From assembly GCA_964541635.1 (NCBI GenBank), contig CAZIQM010000031.1, forward strand, positions 1 to 14,520: a stretch of DNA of 14,520 nt, given 5' to 3'. The notes below the pieces were generated by a model that saw only the letters and a program-made list of their open reading frames with translations, ran no database searches and was not told where the DNA came from. This document shows, piece after piece, positions 10,801 to 14,489 of the stretch (position 1 is the stretch's first letter; each line of letters opens with the position of its first letter). This stretch comes from DALYDP01 sp964541635 (lineage in GTDB: Bacteria; Patescibacteriota; Gracilibacteria; Peribacterales; Peribacteraceae). The position numbers were made by a program, and so were the translations under genes.

Positions 10801-11482
10801 CGACGGTGCAGGCGGCGCCGTCCTGGATTTCGCAACCGTTGCCGCTGCCGGCGCCCGAAGCGTCGCAGTCGAGGTAGCCCGTGTCGCATTGCGCGGTGCA
10901 GGACGCGGCGTAGTTGTTGTTCGCGCCCGTCGGGTAGTTGGTGACGCCCGTCTGCACTTCGCAGGCGTCGTCGCCCGCGCAGTCTTGGTATCCCGTGCGG
11001 CAGCTGCCGCAGCTGTACGCGGAAACGTCGCCCGCCGGCGCGGCGCACACCGTGTCGCGTTGTTTGGTCGTGTAGCAAGCCGACGCGCGGTTGCAGAGCC
11101 ACGCGCCGCCGTTGTCGCAGAACGGGGCGGCGCCGTCCGCCGCGGCGAAACAGTTGAGGACGAAACCGCCTCCGAGGACGCCCGAGTACTGCGTGTTCGA
11201 CGTCGCGGGCGAGGAGGGATCGGCCATCGTCGAGGTGTCGTAACACTGGGCGACGTCACCGGTCGTGGTCGTCACGTAGCCGCAAATGTCGAGCCCGCCC
11301 GAACACTTCTGGCCGGGGAACTGGTCGTGTTCGGAGGGGCACTGCACCGGGTCCGTCACGTAGTACGCCGTCGGCGTTGCGTGCGCGGCGACGCCGAACA
11401 GCAACGGACCGCCGACCATCACGCCGAGCGCCAGCGCGGTGCGCAGCGTCGTGGCGGCCGATGCTCGGACGGAAGGATGCAT
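1880..11482 (-). CDS. giant secreted modular repeat protein (surface adhesin or fibre), 3200 aa
   Basis: The reading frame is unbroken over 9.6 kb. A signal peptide spans residues 1-35 (LALGVMVGGPLLFGVAAHA, cleavage after AHA). Residues about 48-240 are Cys-rich, with two copies of a C..GY.DC....CE motif. Nine repeats of the form DCD...KL.WD..TGRFSCGTD lie between residues about 325 and 1816, interleaved with twelve SG-S-WE-ASG-beta units. Seven FG-GAP repeats with DFNGDG calcium-type loops occupy about 1323-1678, and seven LVIVD repeats (GRYAYI...DVSNPASP) about 1898-2206. A conserved module from ADMAEYF to VYVG covers about 2613-2747. A coiled coil follows (about 2756-2815), then a solenoid-like stretch (DGDARIAGDLHLDG, about 2833-2945), a lectin-like beta segment (about 2951-3021), and a Pro/Glu/Ala-rich tail from about 3125. 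No LPXTG motif or C-terminal membrane span is visible. The start lies three bases after the upstream stop, so translation is probably coupled. A role in adhesion is inferred from the architecture; no ligand is indicated. Confidence 0.9.
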   Translation of the reverse strand: MHPSVRASAATTLRTALALGVMVGGPLLFGVAAHATPTAYYVTDPVQCPSEHDQFPGQKCSGGLDICGYVTTTTGDVAQCYDTSTMADPSSPATSNTQYSGVLGGGFVLNCFAAADGAAPFCDNGGAWLCNRASACYTTKQRDTVCAAPAGDVSAYSCGSCRTGYQDCAGDDACEVQTGVTNYPTGANNNYAASCTAQCDTGYLDCDASGAGSGNGCEIQDGAACTVGSISGTYDGCTCVPHKNYFETGTNTSYGTADPLLWGTQYGTGKLVSFNDDTRERFAVFNDGLLFAEGGLSTSGALTWEGAASGSSIWVSTFDGAGLADCDLATDKIVWDATTKRFACATDLSVGTGLDIATGDDRYVNVSGDTMTGALIIDVRGTDLGVGLEVIEAISGSTIFANRGLSTSGSLVWEGAASGATLYVASSVRGSGLTDCDVSTQKLQWDAATGRFSCGTDQNAGLGTNVFSGSVLTILRNYTGSLLFLRTVSGTTIHANTTVTSSGSITWETFASGSSIWVSTFSGAGLTDCDLSTQKLLYDAQTEKFVCSTDQIGGFGTNVFSGAILRLIQNFTGSMLHVNTISGAVIHANTTLSSSGGIVWEGTASGASLWVSTFSGAGLTDCDLSTQKLLYDATTERFTCGTDQNSGGAGTNVFSGSVLTLIRNYSGSLLRLQTISGTTLHTNTSITTSGSITWETIASGSSIWVSTFSGAGLTDCDLSTQKLLYDASTERFTCGTDQNSGGAGTNVFSGSVLTLIRNYSGALLHLTTVSGSTIHANNTLSSSGGIVWETTASGNALYIARSFSGAGLIDCDADNQTLSWDASTGRFGCGDDDSSGANFTAGQGLALNGSVLVLNSSISGSLLEFQTVSGAMVYAERQLSVSGSVTLGDDAADNVVFNGDVDSNFNPNVNGSYDIGNGSARWRRGYFQYADILADLSVGGIAGIGDANVTRQLSVSGGVVLGEDATSNVVFNADVNSSILPNANNSFDLGSSAARWANGWFVNGNISSALSVLGTSSLTGNVGIGSANTTTKAVLGVSGTISGTTVYATQSFSGAGLSDCDASSSKLAWDATTGRFSCGTDQTGASSLTAGQGLALNGTVLTLNGTLTGSLLKFTTVSGSLLYANRTLASSGTLVWEGAGSGSSLYAGTLGVGIGSVDSGLKLEIAGTASGRVLYAQQSLRSSGSLVWEGAASGATLYVGGAIRGSGLSTDCDASSSKLLWDTTTGRFSCGSDLSSTNTAGQGLSLASSTFRLNSTFSGTLLTSYGVTFSSGGALSRLTGYQGYINFPTYGLAIAGTPLITNQGNLTNIHSIRAGEMHLVRGGKFLSKTDYFAATSTPSVFGMTTGDFNGDGYPDMAQAIFNAITVFINNGDGTFATKVDYASTSAGTTSLHMASADVNGDGKLDLISSDYGASTISVFLNRGNGTFLAGVAYSTQSNPSGITTNDFNADGKVDVAVSNYGSNSVSVLLNNGNGTFATQAAYTVTPGTPYGISSADFNGDGEIDLITAQNYGTSYSILLNKGDGTFAASVDTAVTGVMEEIATGDFNGDGKADIAYNKPTTNVVGVVLNNGNMSFASEVTYGTGLKPSMVIAKDVNADGWLDLVASNYDADTVSVLLNNGNGTFATKVDYTTRDAPRMIAADDFNGDGALDLAAVDYGDGYVSVLMNDTRTALHTVGSGAIGIGTYTPGSILSISGSALINPTGSIGSTKADAGLALEIIGTASGRTLFAMNALRSSGALVWEGAGSGSSLYAGTLGVGIGSVDSGLKLEIAGTASGRVLYAQQSLRSSGSLVWEGAASGSTIYIGGSLQGVGLSDCDTASTSKLLWDATTGRFSCGSDQNTAGSYKAGQGLTLNATTNSFSLNATISGSLARFTTVSGSTIFAKNSLSTSGSLMMGRGALKTVNVYTAGGTISAPENIAIAGRYAYIASFNSMKIADVSNPASPALVSATTIAGLYSIDVVGRYAYVAAQSNGFAIYDVSNAASPVRIGGYDTPGSARNVRVVGNYAYVGDSTSGLEIFDVSNPANPVLVSTYDTADSARDVTVVGRYAYISDSSNGMIILDVQNPASPRLIGSYNTSITTYDIVVLGKYAYLFGSPDVTIIDISNPASPTLVSSVSSGVGNGGFNGTVAGRYAYISDYNSGLVVVDVSDPTSPVQVSLQSDQSGVYDVDVVGRYAYVADNSDMWILDINGIDAPGAQIGTLESNFLSVKDAARFNANVIVDQALNVGNGLSVLGASAMHSFSGSALTLSSSGSRVPALLNVRGLGSGAVLFAANSLRSSGSLVWEGAGSGSSLYAGTLGVGIGSVDSGLKLEIAGTASGRVLYAQQALRSSGSLVWEGAGSGATLYVASSLKAGGLLTVSGSLVTESGAVFDAGTFMIDGINNRVGIGTMTPGALLHINSQGNANTNLFLDANGTQNNQSAVMSLITLGDGASGLNSSSTRGWMVVGRGNAWSTSDQQNDFELDYWDGSSYRRSMHVDSVTGYMALGPQTVGSFVPDATIEVLGTISGSLVTQNGAGYNYFMGNVGIGTASPGTRLSIVATGATVFGGQMVGINSDTIATGNGMVFITTDQAGASNKYFLALKSNMATAEDNEFLFNTNGTALADGSFTGGGADMAEYFLTAQPNLPKGTIMAIDRARKGQVVSATTSSGSPLIGVISTQPGLIANGGDADTDRSSDPRFALVGLVGQIPTRVVGEGGKIAIGDGITVSSIPGVGRKAKVGEQLVGIAMEGYDRVAEGSIMVYVGHQSLTSQNTFTAISDRLKTVEQLVSDASSGSTIDVSSLTASLLDVADAKDRAVLDTVQGQINALEDRIGTLGSAATSSGALTGDMRASTLWLASTLAVDGDARIAGDLHLDGALVTNDLFVPGVMAVDGSLTSSSLTVTGDSDIHGTLTLHGPLVLGSGSSLQFGTGLTLADLVVQRSLAVLGDVTIDGFTLFLGDVAVEGELVVARQAGHLLVPAGATGATFAFEPAFAGQPVVTASPNVPVLYAVSIATSSGFTVSLAAPADRAVTFSWVALIVPSSAPSGSGLGLPFPVDDTGTPVSSSLQWNACIRNVPLFDPSGVPYSCSRYHDGTLWYHPDSNLSFVWNDAVTPPYMELPEGYVSTVTETSASVRAAINTVNAEQAPSAPAAPTDEAPADEPAPSDVPPEQPEPTVDEGSAPAVDAPAEPAEEAPVEQPAPEPAPTEPAPAESAVVE
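4461..4630 (-). repeat. 170-base in-frame direct repeat, copy A (C-terminal side of the LVIVD propeller)
   Basis: This copy encodes LVWEGAGSGSSLYAGTLGVG, then IGSVDSGLKLEIAGTASGRV, then LYAQQALRSSGSLVWEGA in the giant protein. It is almost identical at the DNA level to copies B and C, differing at scattered positions only, for example GATACC for GATGCC. It starts 1632 bases (544 codons) from copy B, so exchange between copies keeps the frame. Confidence 0.85.
4870..5790 (-). repeat. seven LVIVD repeats: predicted seven-bladed beta-propeller
   Basis: The triplet YAY recurs seven times, with codons at 5702, 5582, 5456, 5330, 5204, 5075 and 4949, giving a regular period of 120-129 bases (mostly 126, or 42 residues). 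Each unit has the form VVGRYAYVAD...GL.I.DVSNPASPV, the hallmark of LVIVD propeller blades. Seven copies would close one ring. Sampled lines here are near 50% GC, against 60% or more in the flanking repeats. Confidence 0.88.
6093..6262 (-). repeat. 170-base in-frame direct repeat, copy B (between the two propellers)
   Basis: Copy B encodes the same peptide as copies A and C with few changes and begins 1818 bases (606 codons) from copy C. It separates the FG-GAP propeller from the LVIVD propeller. The bases CTTCCCACACGAG recur at both ends, because the WEG unit opens and closes the block. Confidence 0.85.
6450..7515 (-). repeat. seven FG-GAP (VCBS-type) repeats: predicted calcium-binding beta-propeller
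   Basis: Seven copies of a D.NgDG..D loop (DFNGDGYPD, DVNGDGKLD, DFNADGKVD, DFNGDGEID, DFNGDGKAD, DVNADGWLD, DFNGDGALD) recur every 147-150 bases. Their coding sites are at 7436, 7286, 7139, 6989, 6842, 6695 and 6548. All but the last are followed by a strand of the form VSVLLNNGNGTFATKVDY. Seven blades with Asp/Asn-rich loops are the pattern of integrin-alpha-like and FG-GAP propellers, which bind calcium. The segment has lower GC than its flanks. Confidence 0.9.
7911..8080 (-). repeat. 170-base in-frame direct repeat, copy C (N-terminal side of the FG-GAP propeller)
   Basis: Copy C is nearly identical in DNA and peptide to copies A and B and has the same length. With copy B it brackets the FG-GAP propeller, and copies B and A bracket the LVIVD propeller. 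Confidence 0.85.
9047..10510 (-). repeat. tandem array of CX17C repeat units in the giant protein
   Basis: The DCD codons lie at 10502, 10172, 9893, 9614, 9332 and 9047, which gives spacings of 330, 279, 279, 282 and 285 bases (93-95 residues in the regular part). Each unit has the order DCD...KL..D..T.RF.C.TD, FSGSVL.L..N..GSLL, TVSGTTIHAN, SSGS..WE.ASGSSIWVSTFSGAGL. The block 9229-9345 matches 9511-9627 almost base for base at an offset of 282. Three more DCD units follow at 8300, 7844 and 6029, more widely spaced. Confidence 0.88.
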
Positions 11483-11485
11483 CGC

Positions 11486-12739
11486 TTATTCGCAGCAGGC
11501 GAGGGGTTTCGTGGTGGAGCAGTTCGTGAGGAAGCCGACGCCGCCGCCAGTGCTATCGAACTCCCACCACGGACCGAGGTAGCTCGCGTCGGCGGAGGTC
11601 CAGCCGCGGCAGTCGTTGGAGTTGGCGGTGAACCCCGGAGGGCCCTCGGCGATCCACGCGTCGGGCACGCCGGAGAAGAGCGTCGAGATATCCTGCGTCT
11701 GGACCGTCGTGAGGATTTCGTCCGTCATGCACAGGTGGCTTCCCTCGAACTCGGCGGCGCAAATCGCGTTGGCCGCTTCGTAGCCCGTGTCCGATCCGGA
11801 GACGAGCTGCCCGGTGTACGACGTGACGGCCGTCGTGCCGACGAAGACGCCGAGACCCGTGCCGCCCTGCGTGATGTAGTTGTTCGTGATGTTCTGGCCG
11901 GGCGCCTGTTCCTGCGCTCCCCCGCCGCCGTAGCGGCGCGTGGAACCCGACTGCGTCGGGACGCGAGCGGTGCCCGAGAAGTTCGGGTAGGCCCAGACGT
12001 AGTGGCCGTTCGAGTACGTGAGCACTTGGCCGTCGTTGCCGGCGCCGAGCATTTCCACGAGCGAGCGCGGGGCGGAACCGCCGAGGCCGGGGGGAACGCC
12101 CTGGACGAACACCTCGCCGCGGTTGCCGATGAGCAAACGAGCGTCGCGGCGGGCGGTCACGCGCTCATGGAGCGTCGTGGACGTCGGGACGTGCGCCTGC
12201 TGCTGGACCACCACGGTCTTCTCGCGGACGGTTTTTTCGACGATCCGTTCCGGCGTGCGCAGCGAGAACAAGTTCGTCGGTTCGCCGTCGGCGCCGATCG
12301 TGCGGACCGTGACCGTGTGGACGCGGTCGCCCGGGACCGCGGGGGCGATCGTCTGCGCGTTCAGGAAGGCGAGCGGCGAGCGGTCGATCATGCGCGGCAC
12401 CGCGATGAGCAGCAGGAGCGCGAGAACCGCGGCGGCGCCGACGACCGACCGGTAGAACCGGGGGCGGCGGGCGGGCGAAGCGTCGGCGGGCTGTCCGGCT
12501 GCGGGGGCGGCGTGCGCCGAAACGTACCGGGCCATCTGGGCCCGCGAGTAACCGGTGACCGCCTGCACGTACGCGCGGACGATGCCGCGTTCGTCGCGCG
12601 GCAATTCGGCGTAGGAGCACTCGCGGAGGAAGGTCTCGATCCACGCCTGTTTTTCGGCCCGCGAAAGCGCCGTGAGCCTGGGATGAGCCCCGGATTCCAG
12701 GGCGTTCTTCAGCTCGGCGATGAGGGCGTGGGTGTACAT
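11486..12739 (-). CDS. transmembrane protein with cytoplasmic helix-turn-helix-like head and Cys-rich external domain
   Basis: This encodes 417 residues from the ATG at 12739. Residues about 1-75 are helical. The stretch YAELPRDERGIVRAYVQAVT then GYSRAQMARY (43-72) resembles the N-terminal helix-turn-helix of integrase-like proteins in Patescibacteria. A Pro/Ala linker with RRPR precedes one membrane span (98-114, SVVGAAAVLALLLLIAV). Beyond it lie a Val/Lys/Glu-rich segment with VEKTVREKTVVVQQQ, a DGQVLTYSNGHYVWAYP unit, NITNNYITQ, and a C-terminal domain (about 300-417) with GYEAANAICAAEFEGSHLCM, DCRGWTS and TKPLACCE. The six cysteines and Trp/Gly pattern suggest a disulfide-bonded lectin-like or DUF1554-like fold; this is a resemblance only. 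An ATG at 12778 is in frame but lies 3 bases after the -10 box, so it is probably not transcribed. The giant protein starts three bases downstream, so the two likely work together, either as regulator and sensor or as anchor and fibre. Confidence 0.82.
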   Translation of the reverse strand: MYTHALIAELKNALESGAHPRLTALSRAEKQAWIETFLRECSYAELPRDERGIVRAYVQAVTGYSRAQMARYVSAHAAPAAGQPADASPARRPRFYRSVVGAAAVLALLLLIAVPRMIDRSPLAFLNAQTIAPAVPGDRVHTVTVRTIGADGEPTNLFSLRTPERIVEKTVREKTVVVQQQAHVPTSTTLHERVTARRDARLLIGNRGEVFVQGVPPGLGGSAPRSLVEMLGAGNDGQVLTYSNGHYVWAYPNFSGTARVPTQSGSTRRYGGGGAQEQAPGQNITNNYITQGGTGLGVFVGTTAVTSYTGQLVSGSDTGYEAANAICAAEFEGSHLCMTDEILTTVQTQDISTLFSGVPDAWIAEGPPGFTANSNDCRGWTSADASYLGPWWEFDSTGGGVGFLTNCSTTKPLACCE

Positions 12740-12781
12740 GGGTGTTGTATGTTTGTTTTTCCTCTGCGGAAAAATCATATT

Positions 12782-12787
12782 ATTATA
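12782..12787 (-). promoter_or_regulatory. -10 box of the surface-protein operon
   Basis: A perfect TATAAT on the minus strand sits in an AT-rich patch of otherwise GC-rich DNA, preceded by GGG. No good -35 lies 16-18 bases upstream; the best hexamer, TACGAT, is poor. Transcription should begin near 12775, inside the codons after the ATG at 12778, which argues for the downstream start at 12739. An AGAGG lies about 21 bases before that ATG, too far for a normal ribosome site. Confidence 0.6.
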
Positions 12788-12798
12788 CCCGAAAAGAG

Positions 12799-12817
12799 CG
12801 CTGCATCGTAGGCAGCG
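12799..12817. other. inverted repeat in the promoter region of the surface-protein operon
   Basis: CGCTGC (12799-12804) and GCAGCG (12812-12817) form six base pairs around a 7-base centre. It lies 12-30 bases upstream of the TATAAT box, where an operator or the missing -35 would be. No T-run follows on either strand. It may be a protein-binding site, or chance. Confidence 0.3.
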
Positions 12818-12869
12818 ACACGTGGGTTACCTTAATCGTCAAGAAATCGATTGAGCCCTTATTGAAGCC

Positions 12870-12894
12870 AAAAAGTCCGGGCTCATGAGCCCGG
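12870..12894 (-). terminator. rho-independent terminator of the rpiB-rpe-DUF192 operon
   Basis: The 18-base stretch 12877-12894 is a perfect palindrome (CCGGGCTCATGAGCCCGG). As RNA it would fold into a 7-base-pair GC-rich stem with a CATG loop. On the minus strand it is followed by AC and five T residues (12874-12870). The TGA stop of the DUF192 gene lies within the hairpin. It separates this operon from the surface-protein operon. Confidence 0.8.
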
Positions 12895-13380
12895 TTGCCA
12901 GGCCATTTTCCAGCCCTCGCCCATGCGGGAGCCGATTCCGCCCGCTTCCAGCTCCAACGCGTACGCCGCGGGCTTCCCGGAGGGATACGTCTGGCAGGGG
13001 TCCGAAACGCACGGCTCCATGCGCGTCGACGACACCCACGCGCCCGTCGAATCGAAGAACGAAATGTCGAGCGGGACGAGGGTATTTTTCATCCAGAACG
13101 ACCGGTACTCGTCGCCGTCGAAGACGAAGAGCATCCCCTTCTCGATGGCAGTCCGGTGCATGAGGCCGACGCTCTGTTGCGCGGGGGTCAACGCGAGCTC
13201 GACGTCGAGGGTCGTCGCCGATCCCGAGGGATCCGTGAGCGTCACCGTCGGGGATTTCTCGCCGTGCGGCGGGGCGAACGCGCTGGGAGAGAAAAACGCC
13301 GTGACGAAGAGCCCGGCGATGAGCACGAAAAACCCTCCCCACAACCACAGCAACCGGCGGAGGATCCTAGGCAGCGGCAT
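12883..13380 (-). CDS. DUF192 (UPF0127) family protein, exported or membrane-anchored
   Basis: This encodes 165 residues. One N-terminal hydrophobic segment (about 9-31, LLWLWGGFFVLIAGLFVTAFF) is followed by a DUF192 domain from about residue 47. The family's typical marks are present: VELALTPAQQSVGLMHRTAI, EKGMLFVFDGDEYRSFWMKN, TLVPLDISFFDSTGAWV and YALELEAGG. The family has a small beta-barrel fold and no firmly known function; members are usually secreted or periplasmic. The final residues SRMGEGWKMAWQPGS match the usual end of the domain. The ATG at 13380 overlaps the end of rpe by 14 bases, so the gene is the last member of that operon and its stop lies in the terminator hairpin. The link with sugar-phosphate enzymes may be only one of transcription. 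Confidence 0.9.
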   Translation of the reverse strand: MPLPRILRRLLWLWGGFFVLIAGLFVTAFFSPSAFAPPHGEKSPTVTLTDPSGSATTLDVELALTPAQQSVGLMHRTAIEKGMLFVFDGDEYRSFWMKNTLVPLDISFFDSTGAWVSSTRMEPCVSDPCQTYPSGKPAAYALELEAGGIGSRMGEGWKMAWQPGS

Positions 13381-14020
13381 GGCGGATGGAGCGAAGGTAC
13401 AAGGCGGGATCGGGGGCGTTGAAGAGGGCGCTGCCGATGACGAGGTTATCCGCGCCCGCCGCGATGCACGCGGGCGCCGTTTGGGCGTTGATGCCGCCGT
13501 CCACCTGGAGCATGAGCCCCGGATGAGCCCGGCGCAGGGCCTCGATTTTTGCCGTTATGGACGGAATGAAGGCTTGGCCCCCTTTCCCCGGTTCGACCGA
13601 CATCACGAGGACCAGGTCGACCTCGGACGCCACGTCGTCGATGGCCGATACCGGCGTGCCCGGGTTGATGGCGATGCCCGCCGTCGCTCCCCCGTTCCGG
13701 ATCGCGGCGATGAGGGCGCGGCGGTCGGCGGTGGCGGGAACGGCCTCGGCGTGGAACGTGACGTGCGAAGCGCCGACCCGTTGGAACGCCGCCAGGCGGT
13801 CGGCGGGATCAGCGACCATGAGGTGGATGTCGAGGGGCAAGGAGGTGTCGACGGACGCGGCGATCTCCGCCCCGTACGTCGTGCTCGAGACGAAGCGGCC
13901 GTCCATGATGTCGAGTTGGACCGCGTCCAATTCCGACGCCACCGCCGCGACGCGGTCGTGCATGGCCGACGGCTCCAGCGAGAGGATCGAGGCCGTAAGG
14001 ACGAGCGGGCGGGCGGTCAT
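13367..14020 (-). CDS. rpe: ribulose-phosphate 3-epimerase
   Basis: This encodes 217 residues, the usual length for the TIM-barrel enzyme that interconverts ribulose 5-phosphate and xylulose 5-phosphate. Recognisable family blocks are TASILS (9-14), VQLDIMDGRFV (34-44), DIHLMVADP (64-72), AGIAINPGTP (114-123), VLVMSVEPGKGGQAF (137-151) and QVDGGIN (172-178). Asp37, His66 and Asp174 match three of the four metal ligands. The fourth, normally His two residues before the first Asp, is Gln35. The phosphate-binding GG and G-S loops (GGIN, VIGSALF) are intact. The start ATG overlaps the rpiB stop as ATGA, so a longer reading frame that begins upstream inside rpiB is not the gene. It acts next to RpiB in the non-oxidative pentose phosphate pathway. 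Confidence 0.94.
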   Translation of the reverse strand: MTARPLVLTASILSLEPSAMHDRVAAVASELDAVQLDIMDGRFVSSTTYGAEIAASVDTSLPLDIHLMVADPADRLAAFQRVGASHVTFHAEAVPATADRRALIAAIRNGGATAGIAINPGTPVSAIDDVASEVDLVLVMSVEPGKGGQAFIPSITAKIEALRRAHPGLMLQVDGGINAQTAPACIAAGADNLVIGSALFNAPDPALYLRSIRHAAA

Positions 14021-14454
14021 TTGGCGAGGGTATCGAGCGCGGCGACGCGCTTCTCGTGGCGGCCGCCCTCGAAAGAGGTTTCCAGGAACGCGTCGACGAT
14101 TTCGAGCGCCGTGCCGGGATCGACGAAGCGGGCCCCGAGGCACAAGACGTTCGCGTCGTTGTGTTCGCGCGCCGCGACGGCCAAATCGGCAGACGTGCAG
14201 AGTGCCGCGCGGATGCCCTTGAACCGGTTGGCTGCCATCGCCTCGCCGTTGCCGCTGCCGCCGAAGAAAATGCCGACGGCATGGTGCTTCAGGACGCGCT
14301 TGGCGCCGTCCGCCATGATCGCGGGATAATCGTCCGCCGGTTCCAGTTCCGGTTTCACGTCGATCACCTCGTGCCCTTCGAGCTCGAGGTACGAGCGGAT
14401 GGTTTCCTTGAGTGGGTGGCCGGCGTGGTCGGCGGCGAGGACGATCGTTGCCAT
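14017..14454 (-). CDS. rpiB: ribose-5-phosphate isomerase B
   Basis: This encodes 145 residues and interconverts ribose 5-phosphate and ribulose 5-phosphate. Family marks are LAADHAGHPLKE (6-17), DDYPAIM (41-47), GGSGNGEAMAANRFKGIRAA (65-84), REHNDANVLCLGAR (96-109) and FEGGRHEKRV near the end. The catalytic Cys of E. coli-type RpiB is replaced by Gly65. Glu71, in GSGNGE, matches the base used by the Mycobacterium tuberculosis type, so the enzyme should still be active by that route. The ATG at 14454 is chosen because the sequence then begins MATIVLAADHAG; an upstream ATG at 14499 would add an unlikely leader overlapping tpiA. The gene heads the operon and is divergent from tpiA. Confidence 0.95.
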   Translation of the reverse strand: MATIVLAADHAGHPLKETIRSYLELEGHEVIDVKPELEPADDYPAIMADGAKRVLKHHAVGIFFGGSGNGEAMAANRFKGIRAALCTSADLAVAAREHNDANVLCLGARFVDPGTALEIVDAFLETSFEGGRHEKRVAALDTLAK

Positions 14455-14476
14455 GCGCGAAGTGTAGCGGTAGCGT
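14448..14476 (+). promoter_or_regulatory. putative tpiA promoter
   Basis: TTGCCA (14448-14453, 5 of 6 consensus bases) and TAGCGT (14471-14476, 3 of 6) are 17 bases apart. The ATG of tpiA follows 6 bases after the -10, which would give a leaderless transcript. The -35 lies over the rpiB start codon. Confidence 0.4.
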
Positions 14477-14489
14477 GCGGTTATGCCCA
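14461..14489 (-). promoter_or_regulatory. putative rpiB operon promoter
   Basis: On the minus strand TGGGCA (14489-14484) and TACACT (14466-14461) are 17 bases apart, each matching 4 of 6 consensus bases. The rpiB ATG is 6 bases downstream of the -10. The -10 hexamer is the same TACACT seen before ftsH. It overlaps the divergent tpiA promoter, so the two polymerases could exclude each other. Confidence 0.4.

Noticed and set aside
9440..12811. Open reading frame of 1123 codons on the plus strand
   Set aside because: It runs antisense across two well-supported genes and their junction and has the same shadow composition. It shows no recognisable motif or start context.
12835..12840. TTGACG -35-like hexamer (minus strand) upstream of the surface operon
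   Set aside because: No TATAAT-like hexamer lies 16-18 bases downstream, and it is about 47 bases from the clear -10 box, far outside usable spacing.
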